63,426 bases of DNA from Roseibium aggregatum IAM 12614 (GTDB lineage Bacteria > Pseudomonadota > Alphaproteobacteria > Rhizobiales > Stappiaceae). Below the pieces are notes generated by a model. The model made no database searches, was not told the origin of the DNA, and worked only from the letters and a program-made list of their open reading frames with translations. Made by a program: the position numbers and the translations under genes. The DNA lies in assembly GCF_000168975.1 (NCBI RefSeq), contig NZ_AAUW01000029.1:1-63426 (forward strand), read 5' to 3'. Below are positions 25,332-34,657 of the stretch, in pieces; the first letter of the stretch is position 1, and every line of letters begins with the position of its first letter.

Positions 25332-26141
25332 CTAGGCTGAAGCGTTCTGGAACACTCTTACGGTGCGGACGCTGGTCGCAGCCCCTGCAACGTCGCCGTC
25401 ATTCTTGCCGGCAAAGGGCGCGACGGCATTGCTGAGAAGCAGCAGCGCCGGTGTGTGAGCAAAATCGTTGGGTGCGTCGAAGACCTCCATGTCGTCGACG
25501 TAGAACCGAAACCCCTGCCGGGTCCAGAGCATCCCATAGCGATGAAAGGTGTCGTCCAGCCGAATATGCGCCCGGTAGCTGGCGGCCAACACCTTCTTTT
25601 CCGGGCGCCACCGGCGGGCTGAAACCTGAACGATGTTCGGATATTTGACCTCGGCCACATCCAGTTCGAAATGGGTGTCCCCCTCCGTCGCGCGGTCGGA
25701 TATCAGCCAGAACGCGTTGTTGACACCGGCCTCGCGCGCAATGCGCATCTCGCATTCGAAATAGCCATAGGTCTGACGGAAGCTCCGGGTCCGCACGTAG
25801 CCGCCCGTGAAGGGTCGTTTCGGGTCGGCCTGATGGCCGAGCTTGAGGTCGAGTTCTCCGTCCCGCATCACCACGTTTTTCGGGTAGCGCATGGTCGGAT
25901 GACCATCCCCACCGATCCGCATGCGCTCCCAGGTCTGCTGAAACCGGTTGAGGTCGTCGAAGTCATCCTGGAAGGTCAGCCGCCAGTCCCCTTCCATCCG
26001 CTGCAGGGGTGCAGGCAGATCGTTCGAGGTCAGCGCCAACAGGCGCCGGGGCGACGCAACAAGCGCCGCCCCCGCAAGTCCGCCAGCCGCCGCACCGGTC
26101 AGAAACCGGCGGCGGCTCAGAACAGGATTTTGTCGTGGCAT
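25332..26141 (-). CDS. Tat-exported glycoside hydrolase family 16 glycanase
   Basis: About 269 residues. The N-terminus carries a twin-arginine signal (SRRRFLTGAAAGGLAGAAL), so the enzyme is exported folded. The GH16 fold is shown by FQDDFDDLNRFQQTWER, YGYFECEMRIA and the catalytic E-x-D-x-x-E motif FELDVAEVKYPN (Glu159, Asp161, Glu164). GH16 enzymes cleave beta-1,3 or beta-1,4 linkages. At the end of a polysaccharide operon, ten bases past a pyruvyl transferase-type gene, it probably trims or releases the surface polysaccharide, as ExoK does in rhizobia (inference). Confidence 0.88.
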   Translation of the reverse strand: MPRQNPVLSRRRFLTGAAAGGLAGAALVASPRRLLALTSNDLPAPLQRMEGDWRLTFQDDFDDLNRFQQTWERMRIGGDGHPTMRYPKNVVMRDGELDLKLGHQADPKRPFTGGYVRTRSFRQTYGYFECEMRIAREAGVNNAFWLISDRATEGDTHFELDVAEVKYPNIVQVSARRWRPEKKVLAASYRAHIRLDDTFHRYGMLWTRQGFRFYVDDMEVFDAPNDFAHTPALLLLSNAVAPFAGKNDGDVAGAATSVRTVRVFQNASA

Positions 26142-26156
26142 GATCACGCGAACCGG

Positions 26157-27500
26157 TCAGCTCGCCAGTTTCGTACCGGCCTCCGGCGACGTTTTCTCAC
26201 GCAGCTTCAGCTCCAGGTTCCACGCCCGGCTGCGCAGGGTTTCGATCTCACCGGTCATGAAATCGACCTCCCCCCGGAACCAGTCAGTCACTTCCTCGGT
26301 CGACTGGTCGATCTTAACGAGGTTCGGCTTGACCAGCGGCTGTTCAGGCGGCGAGGCCACCGGTTTTGCCAGCACATGGTTGAGGCCGTTTTCCGTCAGG
26401 AAACGATGATATTCGGCGTAATTCAGCCGGTAGACATGCTGAACCTTGGAGAAGTCGGCACTCTCGAAGATCTTTTCCAGATTGATCGGCATATAGTCTT
26501 CGATCTCGACGGACGGGATTGCGAACAACGTCGACAATTCGCGAATGCGGGAATCATAGGTGAAGAACACGGCAGGGATGCCCTGGTGCAGGCCGATGAC
26601 GTTGCCGTGCAGGCGGAAGCCGACCAGAACGTCGACATTGTCCCGTGCATCTGCCGCCCATTCGTCGACGTCGAAGAATGCCTGCATCCGCTCGCTCATC
26701 AGCGCCTCGACATCCTTGTCGCCCTCCAGATTGTATTTCCCGAGGATCGACCGGATGTGCTTCTGCTTGGCCTCGCCGGTCTCGAAGATCGCCAGCGTTT
26801 CCTCGCGCTCGCCCTGCGAATAGAGACGATTGGCCGGACGCTTGGCGACGGCTTCGATAAGCGCACGCTGCATGCGGTTCGTCTTGGTCGCGTTGGACGC
26901 ATAGTCGGCGGACAGATACTTGTTCAGCGTCAGGCCGACACGCGCATTCGCCGGGTCCAGCGGCTTGATCTCGATGGAGGGTCTGAGATTGCGATAGAAG
27001 CTGGGGCAGCCGATGATCCGGATGTTCTTTATGCCGATGTCGTTGAAGACCTCGGCGCTGTAGACACCGCGCACGCCGATTGTCTCGCATTTGTCGGCGA
27101 TGATCTTCCATGCCTCGATGCTGCCCTTGGGCATTTCCAGCTTCTTGTACTTCGCCGCCTGGGCACCGACCCCCACCGGGACAATCGGCCCCTTGAGCTT
27201 CTTCAGGAGCGGAATGACATTGCCGATATCAACCGTTTCGGTGAGGTAGTTGGACCCGCGGATGACGGTGGCGTCGTAATCGCCGGTCGGCCACAGTTTC
27301 TCGTCGGCCGCATGGGCAAACTGCACGTTGGTGATCTGGTCGTAGGCCAGCGCCTTCAGCATGGCGTCATAGACGAGAACGTCGCCCGTGTTGATCCCGC
27401 CACGCGCAAAGGTCGACAGCGGATCGTCGATTTTCAGGAATGCCGACTTGTTGCCCGGCTTGACGGCAGCGCCGCCGTTGAGAACGAAGAGCTTCTTCAT
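26157..27500 (-). CDS. polysaccharide pyruvyl transferase family protein
   Basis: About 447 residues from ATG 27500 with AAGG upstream. CsaB-type features: NTGDVLVYDAMLKAL near the N-terminus, YDATVIRGSNYL, IVPVGVGAQA, IRIIGCPSFYRN and the conserved GFRLHGNVIGLHQGIPA in the C-terminal half. The family transfers pyruvate as a ketal onto sugars of surface polysaccharides. It is a paralogue of the protein at 32113-33300. The C-terminal tail forms a helix (GEIETLRSRAWNLELKLRE) not found in short CsaB proteins. It lies in the leftward polysaccharide operon. Confidence 0.85.
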   Translation of the reverse strand: MKKLFVLNGGAAVKPGNKSAFLKIDDPLSTFARGGINTGDVLVYDAMLKALAYDQITNVQFAHAADEKLWPTGDYDATVIRGSNYLTETVDIGNVIPLLKKLKGPIVPVGVGAQAAKYKKLEMPKGSIEAWKIIADKCETIGVRGVYSAEVFNDIGIKNIRIIGCPSFYRNLRPSIEIKPLDPANARVGLTLNKYLSADYASNATKTNRMQRALIEAVAKRPANRLYSQGEREETLAIFETGEAKQKHIRSILGKYNLEGDKDVEALMSERMQAFFDVDEWAADARDNVDVLVGFRLHGNVIGLHQGIPAVFFTYDSRIRELSTLFAIPSVEIEDYMPINLEKIFESADFSKVQHVYRLNYAEYHRFLTENGLNHVLAKPVASPPEQPLVKPNLVKIDQSTEEVTDWFRGEVDFMTGEIETLRSRAWNLELKLREKTSPEAGTKLAS

Positions 27501-27541
27501 GTGAACTGCACCTTTCAAAAATGTGGGCTCAGGCCCTTCGA

Positions 27542-30343
27542 TTACCGGACGGACGTCTGCCGTCCCCGTTGCTGAAAGAGCGGCGCCCCGTCAGCTTTTC
27601 CGCGCCTGCCCGGCGTTTCGGATGAACTGGAAATCTGCGCGACCGGCGCCTTGGTCCGGCGGATGCTTTGCAGACGGTCCGGGAACCAGTTGTGCAACTG
27701 TCTCAGGAACGGCTGCAGGCTCTTGTCCCAACTGCGCTCGGCACTGTGCTGCGCGGCATTTGCCGAAAGGGACCGAAGCAGCCTTTCCGACTTTGCCAAT
27801 GTCTCCAGAGCAGTGATCAGGTCGTGGGTCACCACGCCGTCATCGGTGGAGCGCAGCAGCAACCCGTCGACCTTGTTCTCGATCAGCTCGCCCACGGCCC
27901 CGACATCGGTGGCAACCGGCACGCAGCCGAGACGTTGCGCCTCGATGATCGTGAGCGGAGCGCCTTCCCATCTTGATGGCAGCACGAAGGCATCCGCCCA
28001 GGCCAGCAAGCGGCTGAGCCGGCGGCTGTCATAGATCGGCGGATCGACCCGGATACCGAGTTCGGCGAACCGCTCCTTCCAGGAGCCGCCTGCCCCGGTG
28101 TCCATGACGTCCGATCCGACGATGCGCCAGTCGATGTCGACACCCTTGCGTTTCAGGGCGCGCGCTGCGGCAAAGATCCGCTCAATGCCTTTCTGCCTGT
28201 CCAGCCGGCCCAGGAACACCGCCCGCAAGCGGCCATCGCGGTCCTGCTGGCGGTTATTCGCCAGGCGTTTGACCTCTTCCGCGGCCATCGGGTAACCGGC
28301 GGCATTCGGGATGTGAAGCAGCTTGGCAACCGGCACGCCCATGCCGTGCAGCCATTCGGCCATATCCCGCGAGCAGGTCAGCACGCTGTCGTAGATGTGC
28401 TCATAGGCGAGCGTCAGATAAGGGTGACCTGCCGGACGGCCGAGTTCTGAACTGTCCAGCACATGCACATAGTTGACGACCTTGACCCCGCGCCGACGCA
28501 GCTCACCGAAAATGGCGTTGGCCGGGGCAAGCTGGTTGTTGATCACCACGTCGAGACCGGACAGGAACCCGAGAACCTCTTCGGCCCGCGCGTTTTCGTC
28601 ATGCCCCATCAGCAACTCATGGCCCGAGAACATGTTGGGACCACCCCACAAAGGATAGTCGTCGGCCAGAAAGTTGATGGTGTCGAACACCCCGTCGTTG
28701 TCGGCAATGTGGTTGTAGACAGGCTTGCCGAACACATAGAGATGGACTTCGCAGCCGGCCTTTTTCAGAACCCGTGCGGCCGCATAGGCAACCTTCTCAA
28801 CCCCGCCGAACGTCGCGATCGGCAACAGCAGACCGACCCTGAGCGGCGCCCCCTCCCGGCCGAGACGCGGCATGACCGGCGATGCCCCCGCACTGTGGCG
28901 CAGCAGCTCGAAATACTTGCTGCGGTCCGGGAAATAGGCCGACCGCCAGATCCAGCGTTTACCGGGTCCATGCCGGTAACCGGATTCGCGCAAGGCCCCC
29001 AGCGTCGCCAGCAGGCTGTTAGTGGCGGACAGGGCCGTGCCCTGAATGTCTTCCGCCGAGAACGGCCCGCGCACGACGACTTCGGCAATCTTGGGTGCCG
29101 GGTTGGCGCCGCGCAAAGTCCGGATCCAGTCGTCGGACTTGTCCTCGACGCATTGCTTCATGATGTCGAGGGAGCACATCCATCCAAGCGGCTTCTTGGC
29201 AAGTTCCTTGCCTTCGCCCAGTTTATTCACCTCGATCGCGAGCCGGTCCTTGTCGCTTTCGAACCGGAGCGCGACAAAGTGATGGGACGCCGACAGGCGC
29301 TCGGTCAGCCACAAAACGTTGTGCAGCAGACCGCAGCTTTTCAGTGCATCCCTGTGTGCAGGCGACATCCACAGCCAGAACGGCGGCACGCCATAGGTTT
29401 CCGGTTCGGCTTGCGCTGCCCAGAAGGTCTTCACGAACTCTTCGATGCTGCGTTTCTTGTGCGCAACCGCCGGGTCCGTGAAGAGGTCGACCAGATAGGT
29501 GTCCGCTCCGAAAGCGACGAACCGCGGCGCTTCCTCGTGCTCCCAGCCAAGCAGCGTCTCGGTGGAGAACAGCTTCTTGTGCTTGTCCTTGATGTAGCCA
29601 AGGATGCTGTCCCGGGTGCGGTTGGAATCCCGCAACATGCTTTCGGCGCGCTGGCGGTACTCGAAGCCGAAGAAGGGATAGTTCGATCCCTTGAAGCCAT
29701 GAGAGATCGCCTGCAGCCAGAAATCCCAATCCTCGAAGCCGGACTTCATGCTCTCGTCGAAACGAACCCCGGCGTCGAGGAGGGATCTGGAGACCAGGCT
29801 GCCGGCCTCGCAGATATTGTCGAAAGTCACGTGCAGAAGGCGCGAATAGTCCGCCGTGTAGTTGCCGTTCCATTCGATCCCGAACTTGTCGATATTGGGA
29901 TAGACCCAATCCACGCCGTCGCTGGACCGCATGAAGTCCAGCAGCACCCGGATCGCCGACGGTGTGATCCGGTTGTCGGCATCCAGGAAGTAGACCGCCT
30001 CCAGATCGGAGAAGCTGCGCAGGGCAAAGTCGATGCCGTAGTTGCGCGCCGAACTCAGCCCGCCGTTGGCTTTCCTGAGGTAATAGACATTGTCATAGGC
30101 AAGCGCATAGGCACGGCCGGTCTGCGCCGTCTCGGGAAAGGGGCAGCCGTCGTCAACGATGACAACCGCGATATTGAACGGGGCCTGCTGGGCCAGCGCC
30201 GCATCAATGGCCTCGGTCAGAAGGACCGAGTGCTTGTAGACCGGAATGACGATGGCAACCGTGGCCGATGGCATGCCGGAACCGCCGAACTGTGCGTAGC
30301 GCACATTCGGCAGGCCCGGTCTTGAGCCAGTGTGCTGGAGCAT
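27542..30343 (-). CDS. bifunctional glycosyltransferase, GT2 fused to GT4
   Basis: About 933 residues. The N-terminal GT2 domain (30-280) reads VAIVIPVYKHS, VVIVDDGCPF, KANGGLSSARNYG and FLDADNR (the D-x-D). A middle segment is unassigned. The C-terminal GT4 domain (about 500-870) has VGLLLPIATFGGVEKV, FLGRLDRQKGIERIF and LPSRWEGAPLTIIEAQRLG. Two transferases in one chain probably add successive sugars to one acceptor. The ATG at 30343 has AGGTGG upstream, and the preceding gene ends six bases earlier, so the two are coupled. Cytoplasmic or membrane-associated; no spans. Confidence 0.9.
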   Translation of the reverse strand: MLQHTGSRPGLPNVRYAQFGGSGMPSATVAIVIPVYKHSVLLTEAIDAALAQQAPFNIAVVIVDDGCPFPETAQTGRAYALAYDNVYYLRKANGGLSSARNYGIDFALRSFSDLEAVYFLDADNRITPSAIRVLLDFMRSSDGVDWVYPNIDKFGIEWNGNYTADYSRLLHVTFDNICEAGSLVSRSLLDAGVRFDESMKSGFEDWDFWLQAISHGFKGSNYPFFGFEYRQRAESMLRDSNRTRDSILGYIKDKHKKLFSTETLLGWEHEEAPRFVAFGADTYLVDLFTDPAVAHKKRSIEEFVKTFWAAQAEPETYGVPPFWLWMSPAHRDALKSCGLLHNVLWLTERLSASHHFVALRFESDKDRLAIEVNKLGEGKELAKKPLGWMCSLDIMKQCVEDKSDDWIRTLRGANPAPKIAEVVVRGPFSAEDIQGTALSATNSLLATLGALRESGYRHGPGKRWIWRSAYFPDRSKYFELLRHSAGASPVMPRLGREGAPLRVGLLLPIATFGGVEKVAYAAARVLKKAGCEVHLYVFGKPVYNHIADNDGVFDTINFLADDYPLWGGPNMFSGHELLMGHDENARAEEVLGFLSGLDVVINNQLAPANAIFGELRRRGVKVVNYVHVLDSSELGRPAGHPYLTLAYEHIYDSVLTCSRDMAEWLHGMGVPVAKLLHIPNAAGYPMAAEEVKRLANNRQQDRDGRLRAVFLGRLDRQKGIERIFAAARALKRKGVDIDWRIVGSDVMDTGAGGSWKERFAELGIRVDPPIYDSRRLSRLLAWADAFVLPSRWEGAPLTIIEAQRLGCVPVATDVGAVGELIENKVDGLLLRSTDDGVVTHDLITALETLAKSERLLRSLSANAAQHSAERSWDKSLQPFLRQLHNWFPDRLQSIRRTKAPVAQISSSSETPGRRGKADGAPLFQQRGRQTSVR

Positions 30344-30349
30344 GCCCAC

Positions 30350-31879
30350 CTACCCGCTCACGACGGCGCGGAAATTGGCAAATTTCGCCCAGGCAAAATC
30401 ATTGCCGGTCGCTTCGCTCATCCGGGTGGCGAAATAGACGTTCTGCCAGACCCCGATCCGCTCGCCGGCAAAGGCACTCAGATGCGCCGTCTCGCCGAAG
30501 CTGACGGTCTTCCAGCCAGAGAACGCTTCGCCAACCGCCGGTTCCCGCTCGCCTTTGAAGAGCGCCTTGGCTGCGCCAAGATCCTTGGCAACCACAATGG
30601 CGAAATCGATGTCGGCCGCCCGGCTGTTGTCGATGAACGCTTTGGCCGACATACGGATCACCTGCGGCGGACAGGCCGCCGGCAGTTGTCCGATTGTCAT
30701 GCCTTCCGCAGGCGGATGACAGCCGATGGCCCGTTCCGTCGGCAACGGCATGATGGCTTCGAAATCGAAGGACACCTCGTCGGAATTGGCAAGGCTCGCA
30801 TGCTCCAGGATGCCGGGGGCAATCGGCATGTCGCGGAAGCCTTCGTCCTGGTTCACCTGCTGAGACTGCGCCGGAATGTAATTGGCATGCGGCGGCATGG
30901 AAACGCCAGGAATGCCGCCCCAGACCTGAAGCGCAAGACTGTTCTTGAGAACCGGCAAGCCATTGGCCGCGTCCCGCACCTGGAACATCTCGACCGGCTG
31001 CAGGCCACCCACGGACAGTAGCGGCACTTCGTCTTCCGTCTCTTCAACCTGCAGACGGAATTCCAGCGTTCTGCGCAGACCCGCCGTCGAGCGCGACAGG
31101 CCGAAGATGTTCCAGCCGGTGGAAAGATCGCCGCTGGAGAAATGCCAGGTATCGACGATCCTCTGGTCCTCCAGCGTCATCAACTGGGCGCGCAGCTTGA
31201 TGTCGGGGCGGCTGCCGGTCTGTTCCACATGCACCGCCACGCCGCTGACACCGGAACTCGGCACCGGCAGGATCTGGCTGACACCGTCGATGGACGCACT
31301 TGCCAGCACATTCGGATTGAGCGGATTTTCCGCCGGTTCGTTGCTGAACAGGAGATCCAGCGGCTGCAGACCATGCCGGTTGAGAAATGCCTCAAGAGCG
31401 GCGAACCGGTTCTGCAAATCGTCGTTCAGGCTGCGCAGCGTCTTCAGCTCCTTGCTGGACAGAACCAGGCGCCGCGCTCCCGACTTCACGTGGTCGGCCA
31501 CCAGCCCGACCATTGAGGACACCGCCTCCACTTCACCACCCCGGCCCCAGCCGATGACCGGCGGCAACTGAGCGGCACCGCGCTGCTGCAGCCACTTCAA
31601 AAGCTCGTCCTTGGCCTCTGTGGCGGCCGGATCCACGATCACGGCCAGCGGCAGAAGGGGGGCTTCCGACACCTGGTAGCGACCGGCGCTCTCGTCGGAA
31701 AACAGGGCGAAATCGTCCTCGACGCCTTCAAACCAGACCGTCTTGACCGCCTCGAGCAACGATCCTGGAATGTCCTGCCTTGAAACGCCGACGACGATCA
31801 ACGTCATCTCTTTCAGCAACACCATCTCGCGCGCAGCGTTGTGAACGGGAAACGTGTCTTGTGTGGCCACGACTGTCAT
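30350..31879 (-). CDS. polysaccharide-locus protein of unknown function (possibly DUF6212)
   Basis: About 509 residues with no signal peptide or membrane span. It begins MTVVATQDTFPVHNAAREM then MTLIVVGVSRQDIPG, and is rich in beta-strand segments. A helix (SKELKTLRSLNDDLQNRFAAL) sits near residue 170. I do not recognise a catalytic motif; the opening resembles proteins annotated DUF6212, from memory and unverified. ATG 31879 has GGGGG upstream and is preferred over ATG 31891. It is the first gene of the leftward operon that ends with the GH16 gene, so it should act with the GT2-GT4 enzyme, perhaps as a structural or binding partner. Confidence 0.6.
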   Translation of the reverse strand: MTVVATQDTFPVHNAAREMVLLKEMTLIVVGVSRQDIPGSLLEAVKTVWFEGVEDDFALFSDESAGRYQVSEAPLLPLAVIVDPAATEAKDELLKWLQQRGAAQLPPVIGWGRGGEVEAVSSMVGLVADHVKSGARRLVLSSKELKTLRSLNDDLQNRFAALEAFLNRHGLQPLDLLFSNEPAENPLNPNVLASASIDGVSQILPVPSSGVSGVAVHVEQTGSRPDIKLRAQLMTLEDQRIVDTWHFSSGDLSTGWNIFGLSRSTAGLRRTLEFRLQVEETEDEVPLLSVGGLQPVEMFQVRDAANGLPVLKNSLALQVWGGIPGVSMPPHANYIPAQSQQVNQDEGFRDMPIAPGILEHASLANSDEVSFDFEAIMPLPTERAIGCHPPAEGMTIGQLPAACPPQVIRMSAKAFIDNSRAADIDFAIVVAKDLGAAKALFKGEREPAVGEAFSGWKTVSFGETAHLSAFAGERIGVWQNVYFATRMSEATGNDFAWAKFANFRAVVSG

Positions 31880-32112
31880 GCAAGCCCCCATCTGAACTGT
31901 GAAGCGTCTCCCTGCCGGAGTCCGCCTGCCTAATTAATATACATGCACATTATTTGCGTTTTATTATGACAATAATGCGGCGCACAAAGAATTATGTAAA
32001 TACATTTATCTATTTTCCGCCTACAATATAACTATGACTGCGTAAATAATGATATTTTACGTTAATTATACAAGTAATATACTTCGATATTCGAAATGAT
32101 TTCATTGGAAAA
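31880..32112 (-). promoter_or_regulatory. AT-rich promoter region of the downstream polysaccharide operon
   Basis: This 233-base gap separates two leftward polysaccharide operons and is strongly AT-rich. It carries TTCGA-TA-TTCGAAAT at 32083-32097, similar to the half-site of the palindrome next to the MarR-type gene at 46646. It should hold the promoter of the 31879-25332 operon. Confidence 0.5.
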
Positions 32113-33300
32113 TCACACAAGAGCAACCACTCTCCGCTGCTGAGCTGGCATACGCTCCTGCATTACATGCGGCACGCCGTTTTCGCTAAGGAAGTCGCTC
32201 ATGGCGTAATAGGTGGCCTCATACGCCCGGTTGAACCGGTCGAAGAGGCCTTGATCCCAGTAGTCGCTCAGGCGGAACACCTTCTCGCTGAAGACATCGA
32301 AACTCGGAATCCGGAAGGTCTCGGCAAATTCGCGCGTGCGGCTGTCATAGGTGAAGTAAAGCGCCGGCACCCCGTTGGCCAAAGCCATCAGATTGCCGTG
32401 CAGGCGATAGCCGAGCACCAGGTCGCAGGCTTTGACGCAGGCGTCGTAGTCGGCAACCACGTCCGAATAGAACATGGCGTTCCGGTAGAGGCACTCGATG
32501 TCGTCATCCAGATACCACTCGCCAACCCAGGCGTTTTCCCGCAGCGATGCAATCGCCTGGTCCTTTTGCCCGGGCGTTCCGAGCACCATCTTCTTTTCCT
32601 CAAGCTCCCCCTGCGCCATCAGAACCGTATCGAAGCGCGCCGCGACCGACTTGATCAGGTCGCGGTGAAACGTGAGATACTGCCGGATATCCTTGGCATA
32701 GGCAGGCGACACTTCGCGCCGCACGGTCAGGCCGACTTTCTTGATCCGGTCGATCTCGGGCAGCGTGATCCTGAGGCCCGGATCGTTGTGGCGAAACGCC
32801 GTCGGGCAGCCGATGATCCGCGTATTGGAAATGCCGATGTCTGCCAGCACCTCGGCGGTGTAGGCACCGCGAACGCCGACCGATGTCGTCGAAGCTGCGA
32901 TCAGGCGCAGGACGTTCTTCGTCGCCTCCGACAGCACCAGCTTGCCATCCACCGGCGCCTGGGCTCCGATGCCGAAGGCCAGCACCGGCAGCCCGAGCCG
33001 GCGCAACACCTGCTCGGCCATTTCCCAGTCCATGTCGCCGTGAATGTAATTGGAGCCGCGCAGAACGACATAGTCGAATTCATCCCGCAGACGGTCCACT
33101 TCCACCGGGTCGAATTCCCGGATCGTCAGGGTTTCCAGCCGGTCGTATTTCAGCAGCTTCAGGGATGAATCGAAAACGAAGGCATCGCCGATGTTGTGAT
33201 AGTGGTCCAGGTTCCGCTGAATGTCCTGATGGCTGTACCAGCGGACATTGTTGTGATCATAGACTTCGCCGGACGGTATCATCACCAGAACGCGTGTCAT
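32113..33300 (-). CDS. polysaccharide pyruvyl transferase family protein (second copy)
   Basis: A 395-residue paralogue of the 26157-27500 protein. ATG 33300 has AAGGA seven bases upstream; the frame stays open further but without a better start. Features: HNIGDAFVFDSSLKLLKYD, FDYVVLRGSNYIHGD, VLAFGIGAQAPVDG, TRIIGCPTAFRHND and GYRLHGNLMALANGVPALYFTYDSR. It probably modifies a second sugar or a different polymer from its paralogue. It is the last gene of a seven-gene leftward operon, 19 bases after the GT4 gene. Confidence 0.85.
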   Translation of the reverse strand: MTRVLVMIPSGEVYDHNNVRWYSHQDIQRNLDHYHNIGDAFVFDSSLKLLKYDRLETLTIREFDPVEVDRLRDEFDYVVLRGSNYIHGDMDWEMAEQVLRRLGLPVLAFGIGAQAPVDGKLVLSEATKNVLRLIAASTTSVGVRGAYTAEVLADIGISNTRIIGCPTAFRHNDPGLRITLPEIDRIKKVGLTVRREVSPAYAKDIRQYLTFHRDLIKSVAARFDTVLMAQGELEEKKMVLGTPGQKDQAIASLRENAWVGEWYLDDDIECLYRNAMFYSDVVADYDACVKACDLVLGYRLHGNLMALANGVPALYFTYDSRTREFAETFRIPSFDVFSEKVFRLSDYWDQGLFDRFNRAYEATYYAMSDFLSENGVPHVMQERMPAQQRRVVALV

Positions 33301-33319
33301 TCCATATTCCTTTGTCTTC

Positions 33320-34657
33320 TCAGGCGCTTTGCTTGAGGGCACCGGGACGAGACGCGAGGCCGCCATCAAGAACCTCGCGATAAAGGGTCACGTGCTCACC
33401 GGCACTTTCCAGATGTGTTTTCGGGGGGCGGATTCCCGCCCGCAGACGCTGCCACAAACCGGGATCGCTCAAAGCTTCGGCCATGCGATCGGCCAGGTCT
33501 TCCGGGCTTGCCGGACGGGCATGCAGCCCGTCGGCGCCGTCGCGTACCTTTTCAGCCATCCCGCCGATGCCGCTGCAGATAACCGGACGCCCGTGGAAGA
33601 ACGCTTCCTGGATGATCACCGGCGAGTTCTCCCACCACACCGACGGCATCATCACCCAGTCGGTCTGCCGGATCAGCGAAGGCATGTCCTTGTTCTGGTA
33701 GCTGCCGGCGAACCGCACGCGCGGTCCTGCCGCCTCCAGAAGCTCTGCAATGCGGCTTCGAAACGCTTCGGGCTGACGCTCCAGGTTTCCGCCATGAATG
33801 GTCAGCGTGGCATCGTCTCCCCAGACGCTTTCGGGAATGCGCTGAACCGCATCCAGGAGCACGTCCACGCCTTTGTAAGGCGTCATCTGGCCGAAGAACC
33901 CGAAACGGTTCCGGCGCCCATCAGCCGCCAGTGGGCGCGGCGTTGCGGGCTCACCCACGTTGAGGCCGTTTTCGATAACGGTCATCTTGTCCGCAGGCAG
34001 ACCCCAGGCGACATAGCGATCGGCCAGGAAACGGCTGGGCGAAATATAGCCATCGGCAAGACCCAGCATGGACTTGATGAACTGTCGGCGGCGCAGGAAG
34101 CTGGCCGGTGAAATCTCCGGAAAGCAGCCGTTGCAGGCAATCGGCGAGGCTGCATCGCAGAGCTTGTGGCCACCTGCTTTGACCATCTGTCCGTGATGAT
34201 GGCAGATGGACAGAAACTCGTGAAAGGTCACCAGAATGACCGCATCGGGCAAGGCGTCCCGCACCGTATAGAGCGCCTCGAGGCCTAAGCCGATGAAATG
34301 ATGGAAGTGCACCACGTCCGGACGCAGGGTACGCACGAACCGGCGCAGGTCCCTGGAAAGGTCTCCGGTGTTGCGGTTGGAGACAAGAAACGGGTCGTAA
34401 TCGTCGGCATGAAAGAGCAGCTCGTCGTCGGCATCGTCCACGCCCATCAGCGCGGATTGGCCATGCCGGGGGTAACCGTCTCCCACCCTTGCCAGGAAGA
34501 ACGATTGCGTTCCCGGCAGGGATTTCAGGCCCTGATGAAGATTGTAGGACGCCACTTCCGCCCCGCCCAGCGACAGCGACGGGTGGCCGTGAGAGATGAC
34601 GAGCACCCGCAGCGTGTCGCCGCCCGCCGATGTTCTTTCCCGAGAAGAAGCCGTCAT
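33320..34657 (-). CDS. GT4 family glycosyltransferase
   Basis: A 445-residue GT-B fold enzyme. The N-terminal half has VLVISHGHPSLSLGGAEVASYNL and DVVHFHHFIGLGLEAL. The C-terminal donor domain has FGFFGQMTPYKGVDVLLDAV and the E-x7-E region VWWENSPVIIQEAFFHGRPVI. A cysteine cluster (LCDAASPIACNGCFPE) occurs in the acceptor domain, as in the related protein at 37727. ATG 34657 overlaps the stop of the preceding GT2-type gene by four bases. It presumably adds one sugar of the repeat unit. Confidence 0.9.
   Translation of the reverse strand: MTASSRERTSAGGDTLRVLVISHGHPSLSLGGAEVASYNLHQGLKSLPGTQSFFLARVGDGYPRHGQSALMGVDDADDELLFHADDYDPFLVSNRNTGDLSRDLRRFVRTLRPDVVHFHHFIGLGLEALYTVRDALPDAVILVTFHEFLSICHHHGQMVKAGGHKLCDAASPIACNGCFPEISPASFLRRRQFIKSMLGLADGYISPSRFLADRYVAWGLPADKMTVIENGLNVGEPATPRPLAADGRRNRFGFFGQMTPYKGVDVLLDAVQRIPESVWGDDATLTIHGGNLERQPEAFRSRIAELLEAAGPRVRFAGSYQNKDMPSLIRQTDWVMMPSVWWENSPVIIQEAFFHGRPVICSGIGGMAEKVRDGADGLHARPASPEDLADRMAEALSDPGLWQRLRAGIRPPKTHLESAGEHVTLYREVLDGGLASRPGALKQSA

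Noticed and set aside
25671..27575. 634-residue plus-strand frame opposite the GH16 and pyruvyl transferase genes
   Set aside because: Long antisense frames are expected in high-GC coding DNA; the minus-strand proteins have clear motifs.
28463..30325. 620-residue plus-strand frame opposite the GT2-GT4 gene
   Set aside because: Antisense shadow of a gene with intact GT2 and GT4 motifs.
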